A stretch of 64,000 nt of DNA from Cryptomeria japonica. Lineage: Eukaryota; Streptophyta; Pinopsida; Cupressales; Cupressaceae. Positions within the stretch are counted from its first letter, which is position 1. Every line of letters begins with the position of its first letter. The notes under the pieces were generated by a model. That model did not search any database. It worked only from the letters and a program-made list of their open reading frames with translations, and was not told the DNA's origin. Location of the stretch: contig NC_081415.1 of the NCBI RefSeq assembly GCF_030272615.1, positions 628,781,240 through 628,845,239 on the forward strand, written 5' to 3'. Shown here piece by piece: positions 54,904 through 64,000 of the stretch. Position numbers and translations under genes: made by a program.

Positions 54904-57048
54904 TTACCTTTTACCTGTGAGTAACCACTGCATAGTCTCTGACTCTAGGAGTAATTGTGATTGTAGCATTGTATCATTTTTATCATAGGCTATTTTATCA
55001 AGATTTATGTTAAATCCCTCTTCATAGTCTTGATGTGTATGTTTGACATCCATAATATGTTCTATGAGTTCATCTTCAAACCAACCTGAGTGAGATGGTT
55101 GATCATGCCCCCAGTCTCTGAGACAAAGATTTGTATCATCATCATACTTTGGTGCTTTAGATATCATGCAAATTTGGTTATCATGTCTATGAGTGTCTTG
55201 ATATTGGTCCTCTTGATCAGGTGTTTCTTGTGAATCATTGTTTGTTGTATCTCTTGAGCTAATGGCATGAATAGTGTAGTTGTATGAGACCTTTCTGTAG
55301 TTAGCCATATTGTCTCGGGTACCTGATGTGGTATCTTTTCCCTTGTCATGCTTAACAAAAGGATCCTTAAAAATCGTATGATTTGTGTTTGATGAGGTAT
55401 TATCGATATCAATTGTGATGTCCCCTTGGTCTATCATATCTTGGACCAAGTTTTTCAATTTGTAGCAACTTGCCATTTTATGACCTTTAGTCCTATGATA
55501 ATCACAGAAATCATTGTCGTTCCACCATGTGGGTTTGAAAGGACCTGGTTCATATACTCTTACTTCAGGTAAAGTGATCATGTTTGTCTATATTAATTTT
55601 TTGAGCACTGACTCAATAGGTTCTCCTAGAGGTGTGTAATTTCTTCTTGGAGTATTTACCTTGGGGTATCTTGTGTTCATGTTTTGCGTAGCATTTACAT
55701 TTGCTGATGTTGTGTTATTCCCTATATGTGGATTTGTTGACTGAGTCATTCCCAAAGATAAAATGGGTTGAGTTTTGTTTATCGTTCTGGCATCTACAAT
55801 ACCATCATTGGTCACATTTTTGTTTTTCGACCAAAACTTAGATTTGTCATTTTTGTTGGTATTGCCATACTTAATAAGACCTTGTTCTACTAGTCCCTTC
55901 TCACATTTGAGATCCTTTTCTATGATTTGTTTGAATGTGGTTAAACATTGCATTTGTATCAGATATTTAGTCTTAGGAATCAAATTATCTGTGAACATAT
56001 CCACTTGCTCTGTTTCTGGGATAACTATCTTGCACCTCCTATAGAGAGCCCTCCATCATTGTATGAAGGATGCAAATGTTTCATTCTCATATTGTTTAGT
56101 GGCACATAAGTCCATCAAAGTAACTAGGGTGTCAATGTTGTGCGAGAAGTTTGCAATAAATTGTTTAGCTAATTCTCCCCATGATGTGATAGTTGGTGGT
56201 AAATGTGAAAACCATTCTAAAGCTGGACCTCCCAGACTTTTAGGAAATAGTCTCATTAGATAAGTATCTTCTGAGGCAACTTCTTTACATGCCATAAAAA
56301 ATTGTCTGATATGATCTCTAGGATCACCCTTCCCTCAATATCTATCAAATTTGGGCATTTCAAAATTTTGTGGGAAAGACAACATGTATAATGTGTGATT
56401 GAATGGATAAGGACATAAGTCCTGCATTATGTAGCTCTTTTTATCGTTGCCAGTTTGCATGGTCATCATTTGTTGTTGTAAATTCTGTATTTGTTGTGTC
56501 AGAATATATGTTTGTGTCAAAGGTATACCTTATTTTTGTGTATGTCCCACAAAAGGATTAATTGCTGCATAACTAGGAGGTTGTTGGAAGGTTCGGAGAT
56601 TATAACCTTGTGTGTTGTGCATTCCACTGGGTACTGTGAAATAGCTGATATGCGAACCCATGTTTGGTTGAGTTGTATTTGTTGTATTGGCAAGACCTAG
56701 ATTTGCATTTTGATAACTATATGTGGATCCCTTAGAATAGGAAACTAGAGGTTGGGTTGCACTTGTTGCTTGTGTTTGAATAGGTGTGGAGACACTTGAT
56801 ATTATCGGTATGCTCTGTGATGGTATACTAGCATTGGTTGCCGAAGATGACACACTTGTTTGATGGTTTTCATTTGTGTTGACATTTGTTTGGATAGGTA
56901 TGTTTTGAGGAAAATTGGAGGTCGTTGCTTGTATTTGTGTCAAGGGTGGTGTTTGACTGTTATCTTGACCTAAAGTTTTTCCTAGTGGTAAAATCTTTGT
57001 GACATCAAAATCCTTAGGTAGTTTTGCCCCATTTTGTATTAACACCAA
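54904..57048 (-). pseudogene. G3 gag
   Basis: All fragments 57048-56530, 56520-56335, 56295-56056, 56004-55588 and 55581-54904 are in one frame, interrupted by single stops. The N-terminus is Gln/Asn/Thr/Ser-rich. The retrotransposon capsid core is DTYLMRLFPKSLGGPALEWF, SWGELAKQFIANFSHN, and ENETFASFIQ followed after a stop by WRALYRRCK. Near 55490 FCDYHRTKGHKMASCYKLK is the C-x2-H-x4-H-x4-C-like knuckle typical of Tat/Athila gag. The C-terminal part is acidic. In the family this forms the particle shell. Confidence 0.88.
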
Positions 57049-57963
57049 AAAATACTTGTCCCTATCGCTATGTTAAGTGCATCTAGGATCATGAGGACAT
57101 GTGGGTCTTGCTGTGTGGACTCAATTTCTTCCTTTATCAAATGTTGTTGTAATTTGTTTATGGTGGAAATTGTTTGTGTACCTAGGTGTTGACCTGTTGA
57201 CATGTCCATGTTCCAAGTAGGGTTTATATACTATGTGTTGTTCAGGTCCATTATTCCTTTTGCTTTCTATGACCTTGTGATGGGCATATAAAATTATTTA
57301 TATGAAGGTGGTTTTATGCAAGATGATGGCCTAACACTAGACTGTAGACATCAATATGAGGTATGCAAGACTATACTAGATTCTATTGAGGATTTTGATG
57401 TGAGACCTTTTTAGCATTTCTAGATTTCTCTAATGTAAGTCTTTCCATTTGTTGATGAAGTTGTTCAGCCTCAATCTCTCTATCAATTATACAGGAAATC
57501 CTAGACTCAATGTTTATCTCATGTATGACTCCTATATATTGAGGTGCGCTTCTTCTTAAATCCCAAGCTAAGTTAGCTAGAACATCAATGATTTCTCATT
57601 GACCACCATTTGGAACTAGATTAGGTTGCTCGAAGGGGAGCAAACCATCACCTGGGAGACCCATGAAGGCACATGCTATGAACCTATAACTGATAATGGA
57701 CTTAGACATATATGAGGTCTAGATGAAGATGTATATGATAATGTAGGACTATGCAACTAATATGGATGATAATGCAAAAAGACCTAGGACGATAATGAGG
57801 ACGTAAGTGGGACCATGCAAAAGACGTAGGACGATAATGAGGACATAAGTGGGACCATGCAAAAGATGTAGGATGATAATGAGGATGTAAGTGTGACTAT
57901 GCGAAAGATGTAGGATGATAATGAGGACGTAAGTCGGACTATGCAAGAGACTATGTAAGGGAC
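57049..57963 (-). mobile_element. G3 leader, gag-proximal part
   Basis: No domain recognized. The 42-bp tandem repeat (57735-57963) matches G2 31960-32175 in inverse orientation. It ends in GGGAC (57959-57963), the duplication flanking element B. Confidence 0.7.
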
Positions 57964-58123
57964 TGTTGGCATAGGGACTGTTCTTGATTTTGTTTATTGC
58001 ATTATTTCTTGCATACCGGTACACTGTTATATTATGTTCTGCATGTTTTAAGTTAAGAAATTCCACTAACTAGTTAGATACTGATTCACCCCCTCCCTCT
58101 CAGTATCTGTGGGATCCCTAACA
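57964..58123 (+). repeat. Element B 5' LTR remnant (160 bp)
   Basis: The first ten bases (TGTTGGCATA) are joined through GGGAC to the last ~145 bases of the LTR (TGTTCTTGATTTTG onward to CTAACA). The missing ~620 bp include the TATA box, so this LTR cannot be a normal promoter. Confidence 0.88.
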
Positions 58124-58125
58124 AT

Positions 58126-58138
58126 TGGTATCAGAGCC
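58126..58138 (+). promoter_or_regulatory. Element B primer binding site
   Basis: TGGTATCAGAGCC, unmutated initiator tRNA-Met complement. Confidence 0.88.
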
Positions 58139-58202
58139 TGGTCCTCTATTTTTAAAAGCCTAACAACTTGAGGAAGATCTTGACACCGGTAAAGATATTT
58201 TC

Positions 58203-61200
58203 CTAAGGGAGTTGTTTATGCTGAAGACCCCAGAATGTACATCCATTGCAACATTGAGGAGTTAGGAGATGAAGAAATTAAAACCATGTTTAAAACTGTG
58301 ATATGTGATAAAACTGGCAATGTAAAAGATGAACACAAAATCATTGAGACCCTAGGATTTACAGAGATCCTTAGCATTCCTAAATTTCCCAAGGATGTGA
58401 TTAGGATAGTCTTAAGTAGGGTACATGGTGAGTTTTTCTGGTTGGATGCAGTCCACAAAATCACTAATGAAGCTGTCAAAGTTGTCACAGGGTTACCGAC
58501 CACCAGTAAAAGACCAAATAAAACCAAGAAGGTATCCAATGACCTAGTTACAAACCTAACTGGTGCAACATTCGACAAGAGGTCCCTAAGACTTAATGAT
58601 GTAACAGACATTAATGTGAGATTTATCAGCATGATTTTAGGATATAAAGCTACTCATGCAAATAGACTCAATTCAGTTTCAAGCTTATGCATTAAGAGTT
58701 CTTATGATATGGTCACAGATAATGCAAAAATTGATGTATGTGAGTGGTTAAAAGATGAATTAATTGACAACCTTGGAAAGATCAAGAAGGACAAGAAAGG
58801 AACTTTCAGGTTTGGAAATCTGTTAGTATGTCTGATGCTACACATAACAAAATGGGTTCCCGGTATAGGCTACAAAGAACTTGGCTATGATATACCGGTA
58901 GGCAAACAATTAACAGAACTATTCAATAACATGGGTGAAAACAAGGAAAACAATATTCATGACTTTTTTCAAGCATTAAAGGCCAAAATGAAGAAAAGAA
59001 TCAGGCTATCACAAAAGATTGTCGACAAATACAAAGATGAAATATGCTTTGTAATCAAGAAAGATGAAATCTGGATGGAAGCAGTCATCCCAAGGACAAT
59101 TTGGGTAACCGAGATGGGCTCTGAAATAGATGATCACATAGTTGAAACATATGCTAAAGCACTTCTGGAAGCCCCCAGAGAACCTAAGGAAGAAGTATTT
59201 GGTAGTGCAAAAACCATTGAAAGCCAAATACAATCAAAGAAAAGAGTGAAAAAGGTTGAGGTAGTTGTAAGGAAAGGTTCCAGACAAGCAAAAGCCATCA
59301 AAGAAGATATACTGAAGAAAACCGGTATAACAGAGGATGAGTTAGCAGCTCCAAAACTTGAAACTCACCTATCACTAGTAGGTACTTCTTTAGGGAGTGA
59401 CATGCCTGCAACTTCAAAAGAATAGTAAGGAAAAGAGATCCCTCACCGATAACCACACCCTCACCCAGGAGGACAAGGCAAAAATAACAAGCAATGAGAT
59501 CTCCGATAAGAAAGGCCACACCAAAGAAGAAACTGACACCCAAGAAGAAGAAGAGGACAAACAAAGACTTGCCCCTCTTGATATACTACTGAATGAAATC
59601 ACAGAGGAAGGTAAATTGAAGAGCATAGAGAAAATATATGACACCTTAATAGCTGATGAAAAAGAGCAAGTTGAAAATAGTGTTATATTACATATGGATA
59701 TGTACAAGAAGTTTTTGATGGAAGTAGTAAATGAAATTCCTGATGAACTATTCAAAAGACTAGAAGCAAGAAGACAAGCAGTAATAGAACTGGATAAGAA
59801 AATAAAGATTGAAAAGCTACTTGCTGTATATCTGGTAAACTCTCCCCAATAAATTGATGACCTAATTGCTCAAGCCAACTGGACAGTATTTTCTACTGCA
59901 CACCGGCACGTTTCTTTAATGGTAGGAAGAGTTAATGAGGTAACAGAGGAGAAAAAAAATGGATGGGATATATTCCTAGTTGAGAAAGAAAAACAAGAAG
60001 AGTACAAGAACCCGAAACCCATAAAAGTTTATCAGAAAGATAGAGACAAGGGGAAAGGAAAAGTTGGTGGACCACCTAGTATCAAGGTTAGAGACAACTT
60101 ACCCCCACCTCCTTTGATTACTTCACCGATAAAAACAACAACTATTGAAGATCAACTGATAGCTGAGAGTATGGATGTAGAGGATGATAATCCTAATCCT
60201 AAAGTTTTATATACTATGGATGTTGATACTCAAAAGATCAACATAGTGGTAAACAAAGATACAACTGATAAGACTGATATGGCTAATGAGCCTCCGGTAG
60301 CTGGGGAAACTGATAACACACAGGAGAAACCGGCAGAAGACAAAGAGAAAAAGGTAGAGACTGAGACACAAACTGAGGCAATGCAACAAATAGAGGAACA
60401 AATAGAGCAAAAGGCTCCAGAACAAGAACAACAACAACAGGAACAGGTACATAAGGAAACAGTACCACCGGCAACTAGTGAAGTAGAAAAACCATTGCTT
60501 AAAGAAATGTAGACACAAATAGACCTACCAGAGGTCAATACAATCTTGGTTACTTCCACCGGTACTTAGATTGTTGATTAATCATCAAGCTACAAATCAA
60601 CTAATGTGACTGAGGTACTATTAGACTCAATCAAGAAAATAACTAACTGCAGCTCACAAGCTTACAAAGCAATTGATGATACCATACCAATTTTGAAGGT
60701 AATTGCTCCCAACTGTAATATAGACAACAAAGATTCTTTAGGACAACTTGATACACTGTGTAAATATATCTCAGAAAACATTGAGAAAATAAAAGAAGAG
60801 TCATTGAAGGATAAAGTAGAAGTTGAAAAACATAAATTCTTGGATGAGCAAATAAAGAAGTGTAACAGAGATTTTGACACACTTCCATCAGAATTATGTA
60901 ATTTATTGAAAGAGTACAAAAATCTATACAAAGATACCTGTAAAACAAACTTTTTGATTGTAGATATAGACAAGAAAATGAGCAAGGTACAAGATGAGAT
61001 CAATAAACTTGCAAATAGTTTTGTCAACTCACTTGATACGCTATCAGTTTTTGAGGAGAAGATAACAAATTTCGAGGAATAATTACTTAAATTAGAAAGA
61101 GAGAAAGAAAGAATAGTGAATAAGGCAAAACATTTGAGATCAAAACTAAGTCCAAGATTGGACTATCTAGCATCACTATGAAAGGAAGTATCTAAGGCAC

Positions 61201-61361
61201 TAATACAGGGAAAGAAAACACTAGCAGAGCATTTGCAGCATCTCATCAATATAGTTAAGAGAACAGAGACAACAATAAAGGATAGCAAAAAGTTTATGGA
61301 TAGTATAAACTTGATTTTGGGAGATGTTTTTCAAATTGTAACCACCCAGTTACAAGGTTGA
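58203..61361 (+). pseudogene. Element B ORF2, 5'-truncated copy of the unclassified long ORF
   Basis: It begins inside ORF2 at PKGVVYAEDPRMYIH (residue ~47 of A's ORF2) and runs to TGA 61359-61361. The first frame is open for 396 codons from 58235; it is shifted once near 59400-59425, and the second frame then continues with several stops, at about 59480, 59849, 60510, 60567, 60580, 61080 and 61179. In the first ~210 residues about 26 differ from A (near 88% identity by eye). TGG or CAR codons stand here at all six stop positions of A. The basic linker, acidic segment (with a longer Gln-rich run, EQEQQQQEQ) and coiled-coil C-terminus correspond. Unknown function. Confidence 0.8.
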
Positions 61362-61553
61362 AACTACAAACTCTACTGACATCTTGACAACCTTTGTCAT
61401 TGATGCCAAAGGGGGAGTAGTAGGATGAGAAAATTCAAATAGGATAGGAATCATATGCTCAGGGGGAGCTAACACATGTTTGGTAACATTTTTTTTGGAC
61501 TTCACATTTTTGGATCATTTTTGAAATTTCTCATGAGTGTTGCCATCAATGCC

Positions 61554-61565
61554 AAAGGGGGAGAT
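61554..61565 (+). promoter_or_regulatory. Element B polypurine tract
   Basis: AAAGGGGGAGAT before TGTTGG at 61566; the upstream duplicate tract is at about 61408-61417. Confidence 0.85.
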
Positions 61566-62348
61566 TGTTGGCATATGCACACTCCAATGAGACATTGTAT
61601 GTGATTGAAGGTTTTGTCATTGATGGCAACCTTGCAATCTTATGGCACCGGCGAAGGCATTATACCAACATCAACAGATCACACTCAGGACACCGGCACT
61701 GGCATAGAAGAAAGGAAGTATACCGGCACAGAGGCCGACAGGATTTTGTTATATTATATTTCGTTTATTATTGTAAAAATGTGTAAGCAAACTTGGCAAA
61801 TTGTAAAATGACTCTTATATATAAAAGAGATCATTATAGACATTTGATATAGTAGACATAAGCAAAAGGAAAATATTAGGCAGACCTATTATGCGAAATA
61901 TAGGTTAAGGGGTATATGTAAAGAACAGAATAGGATCCAATATTGAATCTGGCATTGAAGATGCTATTGTAAAGCAGTACAAAATATTGGATTTGTATAA
62001 TCCTTATTGTAAGTCAGTGAGACTTCCCATTGAGCAATGAGCTCTAGGTAGTTGGCCTTCCTGCATGTGTAGGCCTCTATTGTAAGTAATATTCTTTTAT
62101 TGGCCAGTGAGTGAATATTGTGGGTCACAAATCCCACCGAAGTTTTTCCCACACTGGGTTTCCTCGTTAAAATCTTGTGTTATGGTGTGCTTTTCATGTG
62201 GATGTTCTTGATTTTGTTTATTGCATTATTTCTTGCATACCGGTACATTGTTATATTATGTTCTACATGTTTTAAGTTAAGAAATTCCACTCACCGGTCA
62301 GATACTGATTCACCCCCCCCCCTCTCAGTATCTGTGGGATCCCTAACA
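61566..62348 (+). repeat. Element B 3' LTR (783 bp)
   Basis: TGTTGGCATATG to CCCTAACA. It has an intact TATATATAAAAG at about 61816-61827. The number of CACCGGCA-type motifs in U3 differs from both LTRs of A. Confidence 0.9.
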
Positions 62349-64000
62349 GGGACTACCGATGGTCACAAGTATGTAAGGACTTTTGAGAATCAGTTTCAAA
62401 ATAGACTTTGTTTTTGGTAACTTCGTGTGTAGGACAATGTTTTGTAGTTTTCCAAATCTGAGAACAATTGCTGGTAGGTATCTATAGTTGATTGACTCAA
62501 TTTTCATACAATCTCAGAAAATTCAGAGATACGTGGGATAGGGCCTGGAATAGCCCAAGGGACTGACTCAATACTAGTCTACCACAACGATACATAAAAA
62601 AGCACAGAATACAATCTTAGGCTGGATAGTGGACACCATTCAGTGAGGCCCTTACAATAAAATACCGAGACAAAATGAACAGATAGAGAGTCTGGCAGCA
62701 CTGGCTCCACTCCATGACACACACTTCTCAGGCATGCCAGTCTCTCTTACCCCAAAGATCTTATAGCCGAGGGATTCCTGTATCATAGTGTAAGGTACAT
62801 GAAGGGTATCTATGGGGTATGATCTGCACTCCCAGAATCACTGAATGTAGGGTTTTTTGGCAACTAGATTGGTTCTTAGTATTAGGTTTCAAGGGGTCCC
62901 GATCCAATGACGTATTCTCAGAGCAAGCCATTGAAGGCTTTAGTTGATCTTATCAGTGCAGGGAAGGCCCCCACATATGTCGAATTCACTCAACACTCTA
63001 GCGACCTGACCAGTATATTTAAACCCGCTCGAGAGTATGCTGGGAGAGATGATATCCCCAACGCATCCCAATTCGAAGTACCTCTGTGGGGTGATGAAAT
63101 CCCCAATCAAAGATACCCCTCACTACGTAGAATAAAAGAAAATTTGGATGTCTTTGTCACCTTCCTTCTTTCTCCCAAGAGCCCGATGGCGGGTAGAAAG
63201 TCAGTTAGTGCAACAGTAGGTCCACCCCAGACACAATAAAAAGTTCTTTTCCTTAAGAAAATGAAAAAATGATTTAATCTAATGCAGCCTGATTCACGTT
63301 TGTTTTATAGCCCAAATTTAGGTGTTAGATATGGATGTGCATGTCAATTTTAAACACCAAATCCAAGTATGAAGGCATACATGTCCATTTTAACCATTTG
63401 TTGATTTTTAGCACCAAAAACCAAGTGTAAGATACATGCATGTCAATTTTAGCCCATGTTCATTTTAAGCACCAACAACAAAGTTTGAGATTATCCATGC
63501 ATGTCAATTTTATCCTTGTTCATTTTAAGCACCAACAACAAAGTGTGAGATTATCCATACATGTCAATTTTAATTGTTGTTGATTTTAAGCACTAAAAAT
63601 TAAAGTGTGAGATGTGCATGCAAAATTACTAATCTAATCCTCCCTGCAAATCCACCACAAGCTGTAAACAAAAGATTAGTAGTAAAATTAAACCAACAGA
63701 AAATAGAAACCCAAAAATTGGCAGAGGCGATTGCATGATACTACCTGAGTGAATGCATGATACTTATAGACTGAATGTGTAAATTTGACAGACCAAATGC
63801 ATAAATCTGACAGACTGAATGCGTGACTATATCTAGTCGATTGCATAGCACTAATAGGTTGATTGCGTGACAGAAGGCATACAACAACAAAAGTTAAAAA
63901 CTAAAAAAATAAGAGAACTAAACCCGATCAGGAACCTGCAAAACCAATTATGAAGCCATAGCCAAATCCCTCATCATCCATTCAATATTGATTAGATCAT
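62349..64000 (-). mobile_element. G3 leader, 5' part (continues beyond the window)
   Basis: It matches G2 30250-31955 in inverse orientation: conserved leader segment (62520-63240), 60-bp tandem array (63325-63625), degenerate 28-30 bp repeats (63715-63885) and the C-terminal part of the small leader ORF at the edge. No gag-pol sequence is present. Confidence 0.82.
62907..63239 (+). CDS. Antisense open frame in the Tat leader, 110 aa, doubtful
   Basis: On the strand opposite to G3 a frame opens at ATG 62907 (TYSQSKPLKALVDL, GKAPTYVEFTQHSSDL, GRDDIPNASQFEVPLWGDEI, NLDVFVTFLLSPKSP). The counterpart in G2 (about 31440-31060, minus strand) is open too, except for a TAG within a 15-bp in-frame insertion and one near its end. 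Antisense ORFs are known in some Tat-lineage elements such as Grande. No domain is recognized and the opposite frame is also partly open, so this may be chance. Confidence 0.3.
   Translation: MTYSQSKPLKALVDLISAGKAPTYVEFTQHSSDLTSIFKPAREYAGRDDIPNASQFEVPLWGDEIPNQRYPSLRRIKENLDVFVTFLLSPKSPMAGRKSVSATVGPPQTQ

Larger units (their letters stand above)
57964..62348 (+). mobile_element. Element B: shortened second copy of element A (4,385 bp)
   Basis: The ends TGTTGGCATA and CCCTAACA lie between GGGAC duplications (57959-57963 and 62349-62353). The paralogous empty site is around 31954-31958 in G2. Compared with A it has lost most of the 5' LTR, and about 1.6 kb from the ORF1 start codon into ORF2. PBS, most of ORF2, PPT and the 3' LTR remain. 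Confidence 0.92.
38216..64000 (-). mobile_element. Tat-type Gypsy element G3, incomplete at both ends, with three insertions
   Basis: Minus-strand order from right to left: leader (64000-57049, with B), gag (57048-54904), protease (54802-54051), E3 insertion, linker, RT, RNase H, solo LTR insertion, integrase, 3' region, truncated LTR. This is the coding-complete relative of G2. Its 5' LTR lies beyond the window, because the right edge is still inside the leader ORF. Confidence 0.88.

Noticed and set aside
60207-60559. Cys-rich and Leu/Phe-rich minus-strand ORFs
   Set aside because: Shadows of the Gln/Glu-rich part of ORF2.
1-64000. Host protein-coding gene, tRNA or rRNA
   Set aside because: Every recognizable domain belongs to Copia or Gypsy elements; no tRNA-like cloverleaf or rRNA segment was noticed by eye, though a tRNAscan/Infernal run was not possible.

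Overview
The window is a gene-free, AT-rich block of a large plant nuclear genome built from nested, decayed LTR retrotransposons. I found no host gene, tRNA, rRNA, CRISPR array or bacterial feature. Plant origin is shown by Copia elements primed by initiator tRNA-Met (TGGTATCAGAGC-type sites), a chromodomain Gypsy element, Tat-like Gypsy elements and plant-type TTTAGGG motifs. The very high density of old long-LTR elements and solo LTRs suggests a giant-genome seed plant, perhaps a conifer; that is inference, and no species can be read from the sequence.

Layout. 1-2624: minus-strand Copia pieces (a gag-RT fusion, its 5' LTR, and the leader of a second Copia). 2625-6471: partial Copia LTR, a 232-bp tandem duplication, and a minus-strand Gypsy LTR with its PPT and 3' interior. 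6472-12240: a plus-strand Copia (E1) whose 5' LTR contains a nested solo LTR and whose gag-pol is cut off in RT. 12241-15000: Copia LTR fragments with a second solo LTR. About 15000-20260: a minus-strand chromovirus (G0) with 3' LTR, chromodomain, integrase, RT/RNase H and protease. 20261-28412: the 3' end of a Tat-family Gypsy (G1) interrupted by a complete Copia-like element (A, 21694-28261) that has no pol but carries a zinc-knuckle ORF and an unclassified ORF of 1,083 codons. 28410-37882: a plus-strand non-autonomous Tat derivative (G2) whose gag-pol is replaced by Q/N/P-rich sequence. 37913-64000: a minus-strand Tat element with full pol (G3), interrupted by a solo LTR (41549-43150), a full Copia (E3, 46194-53797) and a second, shortened copy of element A (B, 57964-62348). 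G3 runs off the right edge.

Six insertions were delimited by 5-bp target-site duplications: GTCTT, ACCAA, ATAGA, GTGTG, ATGTG and GGGAC. For A and B the paralogous empty site lies elsewhere in the window (36401-36414 and about 31954-31958).

Elements A and B are the strongest lead. They share ORF2, a long single frame placed between the gag-like ORF and the 3' LTR where pol or an env-like gene would be expected. It has an N-terminal globular region, a lysine/arginine-rich linker and a coiled-coil C-terminus. Most stops in one copy are sense codons in the other, mainly through C:G to T:A transitions, so the frame was open in their ancestor. The same transition-driven decay runs through every element here, consistent with long-term cytosine methylation.
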